DNA from: Vibrio galatheae
Lineage (GTDB): Bacteria; Pseudomonadota; Gammaproteobacteria; Enterobacterales; Vibrionaceae
DNA length: 64,000 nucleotides
NCBI RefSeq assembly: GCF_000967545.1
Contig: NZ_JXXV01000008.1
Location: 34,645 to 98,644, forward strand
Direction of reading: 5' to 3'
The position numbers and the translations under genes are program-made. This document shows, in pieces, positions 46,715-56,226 of this stretch; within the stretch, counting starts at the first letter, position 1, and each line of letters starts with the position of its first letter. The notes beneath the pieces were generated by a model. The model had not been told where the DNA came from and searched no databases. It saw nothing but the letters and a program-made list of their open reading frames with translations.

Positions 46715-49700
46715 CTAAGCATTCTGTGCGAGGGAAAGTTCAGCCACTAACTCGGCCAGAGGTTTCGGCTTGCCGATGACATACCCCTGAGCATAGTCGA
46801 CACCCAACTCCATCAATTGCTCAAGAATTTGCGCATTTTCAACAAACTCAGCGACCGTTTGTTTGCCCATCTGTTTGGCGAGATCATTAATTGAACGTAC
46901 CATCAGATGGTCCATTTCATTGACATCAATATCGCGAACAAAAAGCCCATCAATCTTAACAATATCAACTGGGAGCTTTTTCAAATAGCCAAACGAGGAG
47001 AGACCCGAGCCAAAATCATCCAGTGCGATTCGGCAACCAAGGGATTTGAGTTGGCTGAAGAACTCTATCGATTGATTCATATTGCTCATCGCGGCAGTTT
47101 CGGTGATCTCAAGGCAGATTTTGTTGCATGGTACAGGGCTCTGTTCGAGTTTGTCTAATAGATAAGCGATGAACTCTTTGTTGCCCATCGAGTGACCAGA
47201 CAAGTTGATTGCGCACAGGCCTAGTTGTGCCAAAGCCTGTGGGTGCTGTTCAAACCAAGTTAAGGTTTGATGTACCACCTGCTTATCAAGCAAGTGGGCA
47301 ATGTTGTAACGCTCGGAGGCTGGCATAAAGATCCCCGGCGAGATGTATTCCCCAGCCGCGCTTTTAATTCGAATCAATATCTCAAAGTGCATGCCCTGCT
47401 CTTCACCCGTCAGATCAAGAATCTGCTGAGCGAAAAGTTCAATGCGTTGGTTGGCTAGTGCGTTGTGGACTAAATTGACGCTCTCCATCTCTTGCTCACG
47501 ACGACGCAATTCTTTGTCGTCTAGACAATACATACTGTAGCGATTGCGCCCTTCTTCTTTCGCCACATGACAAGCTGTATCAGCTTGCGCATGAACCATT
47601 TGTGGCGAAGAAGCCGTGTGGTCAATCAGACGAATACCGATCGAGCAGTTTAAGTTGATGCTAATCTCTTCCCAGACAAATGCGTGTTCACTGAGCGTTT
47701 TGATGATGGTCGCCGCCAGTTTCTTGGCATCGAGTTCGGTGCAATCCTTGAGTAAAATAGCGAACTCGTCACCTCCCATGCGGGCGAGAATCGTATTGTA
47801 TGGCAGAATTTCTTCCAACATGCTGGCTGAGAATTGAATTGCCGCATCCCCTGCCTCGTGCCCTGCAGTATCATTGAGAACTTTGAGCTGGTCGAGATCG
47901 ATATAGAGCATGGCATGAGTTCGGGTATAACTCTCAACTTCACGAAGTGCTTTATCAAGCTGGGCTTCAAAGTAGTTACGGTTGTACGCTCCCGTTAGCA
48001 AATCATGCTCTGCCTGATACTGTAATTGTTCAGAGAGGGTTTTCGTCTCCGTCACATCCTCGCCGACGATAAGTAAGTGGCCTGACTCAGCTAACGGGCG
48101 AATATTTTCACGCACCCAAACGATGTGTCCGTCCGCATGTCGATATTCTATCTCACGCCGCCATACGCCTTTCATAGCCTGCTTCGGCTGCAGTAATACC
48201 TGTCTCGGTGCCAGTGACGTATCGTGAAAATAGAATTCACTTAATCTATGACCCAATACTTGGTCTGAGCGATAACCAAGCAACTGCTCGGCAAATTGGT
48301 TTACTTGCTGAATGCGATTGCGCTCATCAAGGGTCACCATCATCACCGGTTGTTGATCATAGTAATGGCTCAGATTGGCCTCACGTTGAAACAATCGCTC
48401 TTCGGTGAGTTTACGAGAAGTAATATCACGAGCTTCTAGCAAATACTGCTTCTCGCCGTTGAGCATTGGAATCAATCGTAGCGATAGCTCTAGGATCATC
48501 GCGCCCTGATCAGCATGCCAAATCTCTGCTTCAAACTGTGCCATTGCATCATTCTGCTGCGCAGAAAAGAACTGCTTGAGCTGCTCTGATGCTCTTTGCT
48601 CCCAATGACGATGCTGCCATATTGGACGTTCAATACTAAAGTTTTGATCATAAAGTAGGTCGTGCAGTTTACGGTTACTTGAAACAATATAACCCTCACC
48701 ATCAAGCACACCGATGAAATGATAACTTTGGTCAAACACCATTTCGATTAAGGTTTGACTCTCTCTGGCCTGTTGCTCGCTGCGCTTGATACGCCTCAGA
48801 TAGTAAATCAGCCCCAAGATAATAAATGACAGCAGTACCACTAACCCGCCGACAAGCTTAATCTCTTGTTGATAGCGGTCAGAAAAAGACTGGGGCTGAT
48901 TGAAGACGACAGATGTGGCTTCCTCTTCAATGCCCAGTCCCCATTTCACAACCGCTTGATAGTCGAGCTGAATCTCCGGATTGCCAACTTCTACCTCTGG
49001 CAGTGGCGCTGTCGGGTTTTCCAACACGCGCAATAAGAGCTGTGCTGCCTGTTGACCTTGCTGATAACCGCTCTGAAGAACACCTCCCACGGCACCGTAG
49101 CCAAAACCGAGATCATGAACCATATAGATCGGCGCTTTAGAGATCGTATTTAAGCGCTCCCACTGATCCTTTTGACTACCGATCAAGCCATCTTTGTCGC
49201 GATAATACATGCCAAACAACAAGCTTGCCGTCGCATCAAGTTGCTCAACAAACTGAATAAGATCTTCAGACTTATCTGGCGTGTAGGCAATGACGCGGCC
49301 TTGATACTGGGGGTAACGTACAAGAAATTTTTTCACCAGTGAACGACCAGCTTCACCAGTCACAGAATGGTCAGTAATGACATAGATGGATTTCACATGT
49401 GGCTGAATACGCTCGATAAGTGAAATATTGCTGTATAAATCGAGATCTTCCGTTACTCCTGTTGCATTGAGAGCGCGATACATTGCAGGGTCATAGTCGT
49501 TGATACCACCAAAAATGATTGGCGTATTACCAAGTTCTGGGGCCAAGCGATTCATCAGGCTTAACGCATTGTTATCACTGACGACTACCGCCCTAAAACG
49601 CTCTTGCTCAAACTTCGTTTTGTACAAAGAATAGAGCTGATCAAAGTAAGCATCGCTTTGTGTCCGTTTGGTATCGAGATATACAACCCGAATGGTAGCA

Positions 49701-49855
49701 ACATCAGCACTTTTAAGCTGCTTTTCGAGGCCATCTTGAAAGGAGTCTGTCCAAAACAAACCTTGATGGTATGAGTGCACAACTAGCACGTCTTTCTCGT
49801 CCGCAAGGGCAGAAAAACTGATGATAAAGGCTAGAAGGAGGAGACAAAAACGCAC
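46715..49855 (-). CDS. Periplasmic-sensing GGDEF-EAL protein with ABC-type substrate-binding domain
   Basis: About 1046 residues starting at GTG 49855, which gives a clean signal peptide (RFCLLLLAFIISFSALADEK). Order: a periplasmic ABC-substrate-binding-like domain (about 20-320; DVLVVHSYHQGLFWTDSFQDG), one membrane span (about 340-365), two PAS domains (about 380-620), GGDEF (about 630-790; ARMGGDEFAILL intact, no upstream RxxD I-site) and EAL (about 800-1040). The EAL signature reads EILIR instead of EALxR, but EITET, DDFGSGLSS and KIDG are intact. It should make and/or degrade cyclic di-GMP in response to a periplasmic ligand. It is divergent from asnC. Confidence 0.9.
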   Translation of the reverse strand: MRFCLLLLAFIISFSALADEKDVLVVHSYHQGLFWTDSFQDGLEKQLKSADVATIRVVYLDTKRTQSDAYFDQLYSLYKTKFEQERFRAVVVSDNNALSLMNRLAPELGNTPIIFGGINDYDPAMYRALNATGVTEDLDLYSNISLIERIQPHVKSIYVITDHSVTGEAGRSLVKKFLVRYPQYQGRVIAYTPDKSEDLIQFVEQLDATASLLFGMYYRDKDGLIGSQKDQWERLNTISKAPIYMVHDLGFGYGAVGGVLQSGYQQGQQAAQLLLRVLENPTAPLPEVEVGNPEIQLDYQAVVKWGLGIEEEATSVVFNQPQSFSDRYQQEIKLVGGLVVLLSFIILGLIYYLRRIKRSEQQARESQTLIEMVFDQSYHFIGVLDGEGYIVSSNRKLHDLLYDQNFSIERPIWQHRHWEQRASEQLKQFFSAQQNDAMAQFEAEIWHADQGAMILELSLRLIPMLNGEKQYLLEARDITSRKLTEERLFQREANLSHYYDQQPVMMVTLDERNRIQQVNQFAEQLLGYRSDQVLGHRLSEFYFHDTSLAPRQVLLQPKQAMKGVWRREIEYRHADGHIVWVRENIRPLAESGHLLIVGEDVTETKTLSEQLQYQAEHDLLTGAYNRNYFEAQLDKALREVESYTRTHAMLYIDLDQLKVLNDTAGHEAGDAAIQFSASMLEEILPYNTILARMGGDEFAILLKDCTELDAKKLAATIIKTLSEHAFVWEEISINLNCSIGIRLIDHTASSPQMVHAQADTACHVAKEEGRNRYSMYCLDDKELRRREQEMESVNLVHNALANQRIELFAQQILDLTGEEQGMHFEILIRIKSAAGEYISPGIFMPASERYNIAHLLDKQVVHQTLTWFEQHPQALAQLGLCAINLSGHSMGNKEFIAYLLDKLEQSPVPCNKICLEITETAAMSNMNQSIEFFSQLKSLGCRIALDDFGSGLSSFGYLKKLPVDIVKIDGLFVRDIDVNEMDHLMVRSINDLAKQMGKQTVAEFVENAQILEQLMELGVDYAQGYVIGKPKPLAELVAELSLAQNA

Positions 49856-49956
49856 TAAAATAGTCTCTAAATCAAGGAAGTATGAATATAATTGTATCAC
49901 TACTGGTGATAATTTGTACTTAATCAACAAAGTTAAGCTGATTTACAAGGACTGAC

Positions 49957-50421
49957 ATGCAAGCACACGGTATCAAACTCGACGACTTAGACAAGGCGAT
50001 ATTAAAGACTCTCATGGAAGATGCTCGCACACCCTACGCGGAAATGGCCAAACAATTTGAGGTTAGCCCTGCGACCATCCACGTGCGTATTGAAAAAATG
50101 AAGTCAGCCGACATTATTCAAGGTACTGAAGTTATCGTTGATACCAAAAAGCTAGGTTACGATGTGTGCTGCTTTATCGGCATTAATCTTAATGCGGCTC
50201 GTGATTATCACTCTGCTCTTGAGAAACTCAACGCGCTGGAAGAAGTCGTCGAGGCATACTACACCACTGGCGCATACAACATTTTTGTCAAACTGATGTG
50301 CCGTTCAATTGAAGAGCTACAATATGTGTTGATTGATAAGCTGCAAGCTATTGATGAAGTTCAGTCAACGGAAACCTTAATCTCTTTGCAAAACCCGATT
50401 AATCGTAACGTAAACCCATAA
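49957..50421 (+). CDS. asnC: AsnC, Lrp/AsnC-family regulator
   Basis: A 154-residue regulator with an N-terminal helix-turn-helix (ARTPYAEMAKQFEVSPATIHVRIEKMK) and a C-terminal RAM ligand-binding domain. It aligns closely with E. coli AsnC over LGYDVCCFIGINL, VEAYYTTGAYNIFVKLMCRSIEELQ and STETLISLQNPI. AsnC responds to asparagine and in E. coli activates asnA. No asparagine synthetase gene is adjacent here. AGGA lies five bases before the ATG. Confidence 0.92.
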   Translation: MQAHGIKLDDLDKAILKTLMEDARTPYAEMAKQFEVSPATIHVRIEKMKSADIIQGTEVIVDTKKLGYDVCCFIGINLNAARDYHSALEKLNALEEVVEAYYTTGAYNIFVKLMCRSIEELQYVLIDKLQAIDEVQSTETLISLQNPINRNVNP

Positions 50422-50442
50422 AAAAACTCGCCGCAGCGAGTT
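50420..50442 (-). terminator. Terminator between asnC and the small helical gene
   Basis: Stem AACTCGC/GCGAGTT with a CGCA loop and seven T residues on the minus strand. On the plus strand it is followed by TTATTTA, so it may also end asnC. Confidence 0.75.
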
Positions 50443-50464
50443 ATTTATCAGCAGTATTAAACCG

Positions 50465-50749
50465 CTACTTCGATTCTAAATACGTCTTTAGGTCATCAAC
50501 GGAAATGCCTTGCTCAGCAATCTCTTTTGCCAGAGACTCAACCAGCTCCCCTTTGCGTGAATCAATCACTTGCTGAAACTGATAAACCATATCACGCAAC
50601 ACTGGTAACGGTACTTGCTTTGCAGCACTGCGGATACGCTCACCGCTCTGGCTACCTAACTCACTTAGGAGTTTACCAAACATGATCTTTTCTGGAGTGT
50701 CTTCCAACTGCTCCAATACACGAGCCATCTCGTATGTTGTCATTGACAT
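50465..50749 (-). CDS. Small helical protein, function unknown
   Basis: A 94-residue soluble, mostly helical protein with no signal or membrane segment (MTTYEMARVLEQLEDTPEK at the start, ending EQGISVDDLKTYLESK). The last 20 residues look like a small helical domain. I do not recognise it. Two start codons, ATG 50749 and ATG 50743, are equally possible, and the Shine-Dalgarno is weak. It has its own terminator and lies between asnC and a drug exporter. Confidence 0.7.
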   Translation of the reverse strand: MSMTTYEMARVLEQLEDTPEKIMFGKLLSELGSQSGERIRSAAKQVPLPVLRDMVYQFQQVIDSRKGELVESLAKEIAEQGISVDDLKTYLESK

Positions 50750-50831
50750 CGCTATGTTTAATCCGCGGAACCCGAAGTAGGAAGGTCAAATATACAGCGT
50801 TTTTATAGATTATCAAGGCTTAGCAATCACG

Positions 50832-52025
50832 CTAAGCCATTGCATGATGCCAAGTTTTTCCTGCTTTAGACCATAAGATAACAAGTGCCGGAATAACGAT
50901 TAACATCAAGGTCGCGATCATGATCTGAGGTTCCATATTCAGGCGCTGCACCGTACCAACGACCAAACCAGAGCCACTCATTTGAAACAGGCCAAGAAGC
51001 GCAGCCGCAGTCCCAGCTTTGTCACCAAATGGAGCCAACGCCTTACCAGCGGCAGCACCTAAGATCCAAGCAAAACCGATCGACGACATAAAGATAGGCA
51101 GCATAAATGCAAAAGCGGTTGATTGCCCCCTCAGTGCGAGCATAGTTACCCCAGCAATGGCGAGAGTAATGATACCTACCGAGAGAGCTTTATGGGTACC
51201 GTACTTATCCATAAACTTAGGTGCGCTCAAACAGGCGACAATGTTGATGACAGCATTGATGCCGAACCAGAAGGTGAACTGATCCATTGATAAACCCAAG
51301 TTTTCCATTAACACGACAGGTGCCGACGTTACATATCCTAAAATCACAGCCATCGCTAACATGCACAACGTCGCATGAAATAAGAATGAAGGCGTTTTTA
51401 CCACATCAAGATATCGATTGAGCTTAAACACAGGCTCCTTACTTAACGCAGGATTAGTTTCTTTTAAACCAGACCATAACAGAACAAAAACTAGCGCTGC
51501 AAATCCGGCCATAAAGCTAAAGTTTGCACGCCAACCAAACTGTTGCGTTAGCCAGCTACCAAGAATTGGCGCCAAAGCAGGTATAAAACATATCGCTCCA
51601 TTTAAGTAGCTGATCATTTTCCCGCTTTTCTGTGGACCAAAAATATCGCGAACTGTTGCAAAGGCCGCTACCGATGTCGCACACGCACCTAAGCCTTGTA
51701 GCAAACGAGAAACAAGCATCCATTCAATGTTTTGAGCACTCCACGCCAATAAAGCACTCAATGCATAAATGCTCACGCCTCCCAATGCAACAGCTCGACG
51801 TCCAAATTTGTCCGCTAAAGGTCCAGCAAATAGTTGGCCAACACCCATAGCAAACAAAAACCATGTAATTGTATCTTGCGCCAATGCGTGTTCCACGTGG
51901 AACGTAGTAGAGATCATTGGAAGTGCAGGCAAATAAATATCTATCGCCAGAGGGCTAAACAGAACCAATAGTGTAAGTAACACTAATTGTGATTTACGAG
52001 GATGAATTGTGTTAGCCACTTGCAC
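50832..52025 (-). CDS. Bcr/CflA-family multidrug efflux MFS transporter
   Basis: A 397-residue inner-membrane protein with 12 predicted spans. The N-terminal segment LLTLLVLFSPLAIDIYLPALPMI and motif A, GPLADKFGRRAVALGG (about 65-80), are the Bcr/CflA signature; GACATSVAAFATVRDIFG follows in motif C's place. It probably exports bicyclomycin- or chloramphenicol-type compounds or small metabolites by proton antiport. It is divergent from a LysR-type gene across 105 bases. Codons 41-45 (FHVEH) contain a parS-like palindrome. Confidence 0.9.
   Translation of the reverse strand: MQVANTIHPRKSQLVLLTLLVLFSPLAIDIYLPALPMISTTFHVEHALAQDTITWFLFAMGVGQLFAGPLADKFGRRAVALGGVSIYALSALLAWSAQNIEWMLVSRLLQGLGACATSVAAFATVRDIFGPQKSGKMISYLNGAICFIPALAPILGSWLTQQFGWRANFSFMAGFAALVFVLLWSGLKETNPALSKEPVFKLNRYLDVVKTPSFLFHATLCMLAMAVILGYVTSAPVVLMENLGLSMDQFTFWFGINAVINIVACLSAPKFMDKYGTHKALSVGIITLAIAGVTMLALRGQSTAFAFMLPIFMSSIGFAWILGAAAGKALAPFGDKAGTAAALLGLFQMSGSGLVVGTVQRLNMEPQIMIATLMLIVIPALVILWSKAGKTWHHAMA
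51889..51904. promoter_or_regulatory. parS-like site 1 (inside the Bcr/CflA gene)
   Basis: TGTTCCACGTGGAACG contains the perfect 14-bp palindrome GTTCCACGTGGAAC. It matches 13 of 16 positions of the canonical parS TGTTTCACGTGAAACA and is the form typical of Pseudomonas parS. With the two perfect sites at 55 and 59 kb it forms a regularly spaced set. Confidence 0.7.
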
Positions 52026-52074
52026 GTTTGACTCCGATGCATTGATGAAATTGGCGACATACTAAGCTAAACTA

Positions 52075-52095
52075 GATATGCCAACCAATGACATA
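52075..52095. promoter_or_regulatory. Candidate LysR operator between bcr-like gene and lysR-type gene
   Basis: ATATG-n11-CATAT, an imperfect T-N11-A-type dyad, lies in the divergent gap. The position suits binding by the LysR protein encoded at 52131. Evidence is symmetry and position only. Confidence 0.35.
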
Positions 52096-52130
52096 TACTC
52101 ATCAATGTTATTCCATATGAGAATTTCTAA

Positions 52131-53072
52131 ATGAACATAGAAAAGTTAGCACGTATCGACCTTAACCTATTGGTGTGTCTGCGCGTCTTGATTGAAGAGC
52201 TAAACGTAACGCGTGCGGCACATCGCCTTTGCTTAAGCCAATCGGCAGTGAGTAAAAGTTTAGCTAAGCTCAGAATGCAGTTTGATGACCCACTTTTTGT
52301 ACGCCACGCTCACGGGCTAAAACCGACACCAAAAGCTTTGTTTTTAAAGCCAAAGCTGGAAATCCTAATTAATCAGCTCGAACAGCTGACTCAACCTGAG
52401 CAGTTTTCGCCCAGTTCCAGTGACTATCGCTATCAAATCGCCGCGGTTGAAAGCGTATATCCTTTGATACTGCCCCATTTTTTACCCGAGATATTCAAAC
52501 GCGCACCAGGGGTAACAATCAGCACCCATGCCTGGGCGGAAGAAACGTTCAAGCAATTACAACGCGGTGAAATCGACCTTGGTATTACCGGCAAAGACAT
52601 AGATATCAACGATGCCAAATTGACCCTGCTGCCACCATCCGATGTTTGTGAGCAGGAAATATATCGAGATGAACAGATGTGCTTGGTGCGTAAACAACAC
52701 CCTGCGCTGAGTCAAAATTGGGATTTGGATAACTATTTGTCCCAACGACACGTGCAAGTTAGATGCGATGGCAATGAACGTTGGCTGCTCGATTACCGGC
52801 TTGCCGATATAGGCAAAGAGCGAGACATCGCTATTACCGTACCCGACTTTAACAGCGCCGCGAGTCTGTGTTCCTACACCGATTTTGTTTTTACCGCACC
52901 GAGTCATTTCGTCAAGTTAGCCTCAAAACAACTTGATCTAACCGTTCTACCGCTACCACTGGAATTTCCGCCAATGGCGTATACCTTGTTTTGGCATAGA
53001 GATAGAGAGAATGACCCAGCATTGTCCTGGCTACGACAAATTATTCTCGATAAGACCACTTCACTGAGATAA
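52131..53072 (+). CDS. LysR-family transcriptional regulator
   Basis: A 313-residue regulator with an N-terminal winged helix (NVTRAAHRLCLSQSAVSKSLAKLR, residues about 24-47) and a substrate-binding-like effector domain (about 90-310). The start MNIEKLARIDLNLLVCLRVLIEELNVT resembles the LeuO/NodD-type subgroup. It is divergent from the Bcr/CflA exporter, so it may control that gene; the ligand is unknown. Confidence 0.88.
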   Translation: MNIEKLARIDLNLLVCLRVLIEELNVTRAAHRLCLSQSAVSKSLAKLRMQFDDPLFVRHAHGLKPTPKALFLKPKLEILINQLEQLTQPEQFSPSSSDYRYQIAAVESVYPLILPHFLPEIFKRAPGVTISTHAWAEETFKQLQRGEIDLGITGKDIDINDAKLTLLPPSDVCEQEIYRDEQMCLVRKQHPALSQNWDLDNYLSQRHVQVRCDGNERWLLDYRLADIGKERDIAITVPDFNSAASLCSYTDFVFTAPSHFVKLASKQLDLTVLPLPLEFPPMAYTLFWHRDRENDPALSWLRQIILDKTTSLR

Positions 53073-53169
53073 TTTGCAGGCTGAAGGTAAAAAGAGTAGC
53101 TTATTCGCAACGTCCTCCAAAAGTCATTTCATCGACATGGACACCATAATAATTGAAGGATCAGCCTAG

Positions 53170-54960
53170 ATGCTTACAACGACAGAGCAGCGCCTAACAG
53201 CCATTCGCCAATGGTTAGCGCAACACAATATTGACGCCCTACTTATCCCACATGAAGATGAGTACTTGGGTGAATACGTACCCGCCCACAACGAACGTTT
53301 ACTTTGGCTAACAGGTTTTACCGGTTCTGCAGGCGCCGCCGTCATTACTAAAGACAAAGCCGCCATCTTCGTTGATGGTCGTTATACGGTGCAAGTGACC
53401 AAACAAGTTCCAGCAGAACTGTTCGAATACCGTCACCTAATTGAAGAACCCGCTTTAGGTTGGATTAAAGACCATCTTGCAAAAGGTGCATCTGTGGCCA
53501 TTGACCCTCGTATGCACAGTTCAGCTTGGCTAGACATGGCACAAGCTAAACTTGCTGGCTCACTTGAACTCAAGATTCTTGACAGTAACCCAATTGATAA
53601 GCTTTGGCATGATCGCCCTGCTCCTGTGGTTTCTGACGTTCTCCTGATGGCGACCGAATCGGTGGGTCAATCGAGCGCTGACAAACGCCAAGAAATCGCC
53701 AACTTAATCCAACAAGCGGGCGCAGACAGCGCAGTGATCACAGCGCTAGATTCAATCTGTTGGCTACTCAATGTTCGTGGTCTCGACGTATCTCGCCTAC
53801 CAGTTTTGCTCTCACATGCGATTGTCCATTCAGATTCAAGCGTTGAGTATTTCCTTGACCCTGCTCGCCTGCCAGCTCAGTTTGATGAGCATGTTGGCGT
53901 AGGTGTAACCGTCCACCACCCAGACGCACTGCGAGCTCGATTAGAAGCGCTGACAGGTAAAAAAGTCTTAGTTGACCCAGCAACCAGCAATGCATGGTTT
54001 AAGCTGGTGCTACAAAATTCGGGCGCTTCAGTGGTAAGCAAAGCCGACCCATGTCTAATGCCCAAAGCCGCGAAAAATGACGTAGAAATTGCAGGGATGA
54101 AAGCTTGTCATATCCGCGATGGTGTGGCGATGGCTAAATTCTTGTGCTGGCTGGATAGTGAAGTTGCTTTAGGGAATCTACACGACGAAGCCACGCTATC
54201 AGACAGACTGGAAGCGTTCCGCTCTGAAGATCCAACTCTAATGGATTTGAGCTTCGATACCATATCAGCCGCTGGTAGCAACGCAGCAATGTGCCACTAC
54301 AGCCATGAAAACCAACCAGAACCTGGCAAGCTTGAGCTCAATACGCTTTACTTGGTGGATTCAGGCGGTCAATACTTAGATGGTACAACAGACATCACTC
54401 GTACAATCGCAATTGGGCAGCCTTCCGATGAAATGATCAAGCAGTTTACATTAGCGCTCAAAGGGCATATCGGCGTAGCGCGTGCACGTTTCCCGAAAGG
54501 TACACGTGGTTTCCAAATCGACACATTAGCTCGACAACATTTATGGGCCGAAGGTTATGATTACGATCATGGTACTGGTCACGGTGTGGGCCACTTCCTT
54601 AATGTACATGAGGGGCCAGCAAGCATTTCGAAAAGGCTGATTGATGTGCCTCTTGTACAAGGGATGGTACTCTCAAATGAGCCCGGCTATTACCGTGCAG
54701 ATGCATTTGGTATTCGTATTGAGAACCTAGAACTAGTCGTGGAAACTCCAACTAATGGTGACTTCCCTGTTTTATCATTTGAATCGTTAACTCGCTGTCC
54801 AATTGATAAGCGCAATATCAACCTTGATATGCTGACTCGTCCTGAGCTCGCGTGGCTGAATAACTACCACCAAAAAGTATGGGACGAAATTGGCCCATTG
54901 GTAGAAGGTGAAGTTAAAGAGTGGCTTCGCGCAGCAACAACACCAGTCGCACATTCATAA
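53170..54960 (+). CDS. M24B aminopeptidase P family metallopeptidase
   Basis: A 596-residue cytosolic peptidase that removes N-terminal residues before proline. It has two creatinase-like N-terminal domains (about 1-135 and 150-300) and a pita-bread catalytic domain. Metal ligands are in DSGGQYLDGTTDITRT (two Asp), GTGHGVGHFLNVHEGP (His), SNEPGYY (Glu) and IRIENLELV (Glu), all intact. The three-domain length fits the XPNPEP1/APP1 type rather than the 440-residue E. coli PepP. It ends at a bidirectional terminator facing the thi operon. Confidence 0.93.
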   Translation: MLTTTEQRLTAIRQWLAQHNIDALLIPHEDEYLGEYVPAHNERLLWLTGFTGSAGAAVITKDKAAIFVDGRYTVQVTKQVPAELFEYRHLIEEPALGWIKDHLAKGASVAIDPRMHSSAWLDMAQAKLAGSLELKILDSNPIDKLWHDRPAPVVSDVLLMATESVGQSSADKRQEIANLIQQAGADSAVITALDSICWLLNVRGLDVSRLPVLLSHAIVHSDSSVEYFLDPARLPAQFDEHVGVGVTVHHPDALRARLEALTGKKVLVDPATSNAWFKLVLQNSGASVVSKADPCLMPKAAKNDVEIAGMKACHIRDGVAMAKFLCWLDSEVALGNLHDEATLSDRLEAFRSEDPTLMDLSFDTISAAGSNAAMCHYSHENQPEPGKLELNTLYLVDSGGQYLDGTTDITRTIAIGQPSDEMIKQFTLALKGHIGVARARFPKGTRGFQIDTLARQHLWAEGYDYDHGTGHGVGHFLNVHEGPASISKRLIDVPLVQGMVLSNEPGYYRADAFGIRIENLELVVETPTNGDFPVLSFESLTRCPIDKRNINLDMLTRPELAWLNNYHQKVWDEIGPLVEGEVKEWLRAATTPVAHS

Positions 54961-54982
54961 CCCTTCGACTTGTTTACTTATA

Positions 54983-55015
54983 TAAAAATGGCTCTCTGAT
55001 GGAGAGCCATTTCAT
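54983..55015. terminator. Bidirectional terminator between aminopeptidase and thi operon
   Basis: An 11-bp stem AAATGGCTCTC/GAGAGCCATTT with a five-base loop. The minus strand has a T5 run after the stem; the plus strand continues TTTCATTTC. It probably ends both convergent transcripts. Confidence 0.78.
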
Positions 55016-55063
55016 TTCGCCTAACCTTACGTTAGTTCAAAACTTACTACATGTTCTTCGCAG

Positions 55064-55079
55064 TGTTTCACGTGAAACA
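55064..55079. promoter_or_regulatory. parS site 2 (intergenic, after thiH)
   Basis: TGTTTCACGTGAAACA is an exact match to the canonical ParB-binding parS palindrome; the dyad even extends one base further each side. It lies between the aminopeptidase terminator and the thiH stop, where it is free of coding constraint. ParB loads here and spreads, and with ParA moves the origin region to the cell pole. Confidence 0.92.
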
Positions 55080-55096
55080 CATTTTGAGGATTAACT

Positions 55097-56209
55097 CTAT
55101 CCCGAATATGCCGAGTGCCAATCACGCCATACAGGGTCAAACCCTTTTGCTCTAATCATCTCCTCGACCGATGCTGCACTTCTCTCATCACTGATTTCAA
55201 ATTGCTCTAGTTCAACATCATCCATTGCATACCCCCCAGGTTGGGTTTTAGACGCAGCAGACATACTTGTGATACCCAGCGGTAGAACATTGTCTCTAAG
55301 CTTAGGGGCCTCCCTAGTTGAGAGCGACAACTCAACCTCAGGGTTCAACAAGCGATATGCACAGATTAATTGCACCAGTTGCTTATCCGTCATTACAGAT
55401 TTTGGCTGAAGCGCCCCCTCGCAAGGACGCAGGCGCGGGAAAGAAATCGAGTAGCGCGTTTGCCAGTAAGTGCGCTCTAAATAGTCCAAATGTGCTGCAA
55501 CATAGAAACAATCTGTGCGCCACTCTTCTAGCCCGATTAGCGCGCCAATCCCAATCTTATCGATGCCCGCTTTCGCTAAACGATCCGGCGTGTCCAATCG
55601 ATATTCAAAGTCCATTTTGTTGCCACGCAAATGATGTTCTGCGTAGGTCGACGGGTGATAGGTCTCTTGATAAACCATCACCGCATCTAAACCTAAGATT
55701 TTTAATTCGGCATATTCATCTTGGTCAAGCGGCTGAACTTCCATAGCCAGATAGTTGAATTTCTGTTTGATCATCGGCACCATGTCACGGAAGTAATTCA
55801 TGCCCACCTTGGTTTCGTGTTCACCCGTTACCAGCAAGATACTATCGAATTTCATCCGTTTAATAGCCTCGACTTCCGCTGCGACTTCTTGCTTGTTAAG
55901 CGTGCGGCGTTTAATACGGTTCTCCATAGAAAAACCACAATAGGTACACGCATTAGCGCACAGGTTAGAAAGATACAGCGGGATGTACAGTGACATGGTG
56001 TTGCCAAAGCGCTTACGGGTTGCCGAATATGACAACTTCGCCATCTGCTCTAAATAAGCCTCTGCGGCAGGAGATATCAAGGCTTTGAAATCTTCCAGAT
56101 CGCGCTTCGGCTTGCTAAGTGCACGCTCAACATCTTGGCTAGTTTTGGCATAAATCGACATAGAGATATCATCCCAATTGAGATGCCTGAATTGCTCAAC
56201 AAAACTCAT
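55097..56209 (-). CDS. thiH: 2-iminoacetate synthase ThiH
   Basis: A 370-residue radical SAM enzyme that cleaves tyrosine to dehydroglycine and p-cresol for the thiamine thiazole. The cluster motif CANACTYCGFS (CxxxCxxC) is near residue 85. Use of ThiH implies the anaerobic-type thiazole route rather than the ThiO glycine oxidase. It is the last gene of the thi operon, 17 bases after thiG. Confidence 0.96.
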   Translation of the reverse strand: MSFVEQFRHLNWDDISMSIYAKTSQDVERALSKPKRDLEDFKALISPAAEAYLEQMAKLSYSATRKRFGNTMSLYIPLYLSNLCANACTYCGFSMENRIKRRTLNKQEVAAEVEAIKRMKFDSILLVTGEHETKVGMNYFRDMVPMIKQKFNYLAMEVQPLDQDEYAELKILGLDAVMVYQETYHPSTYAEHHLRGNKMDFEYRLDTPDRLAKAGIDKIGIGALIGLEEWRTDCFYVAAHLDYLERTYWQTRYSISFPRLRPCEGALQPKSVMTDKQLVQLICAYRLLNPEVELSLSTREAPKLRDNVLPLGITSMSAASKTQPGGYAMDDVELEQFEISDERSAASVEEMIRAKGFDPVWRDWHSAYSG

Positions 56210-56226
56210 GCTTACCCCCTTCGCGC

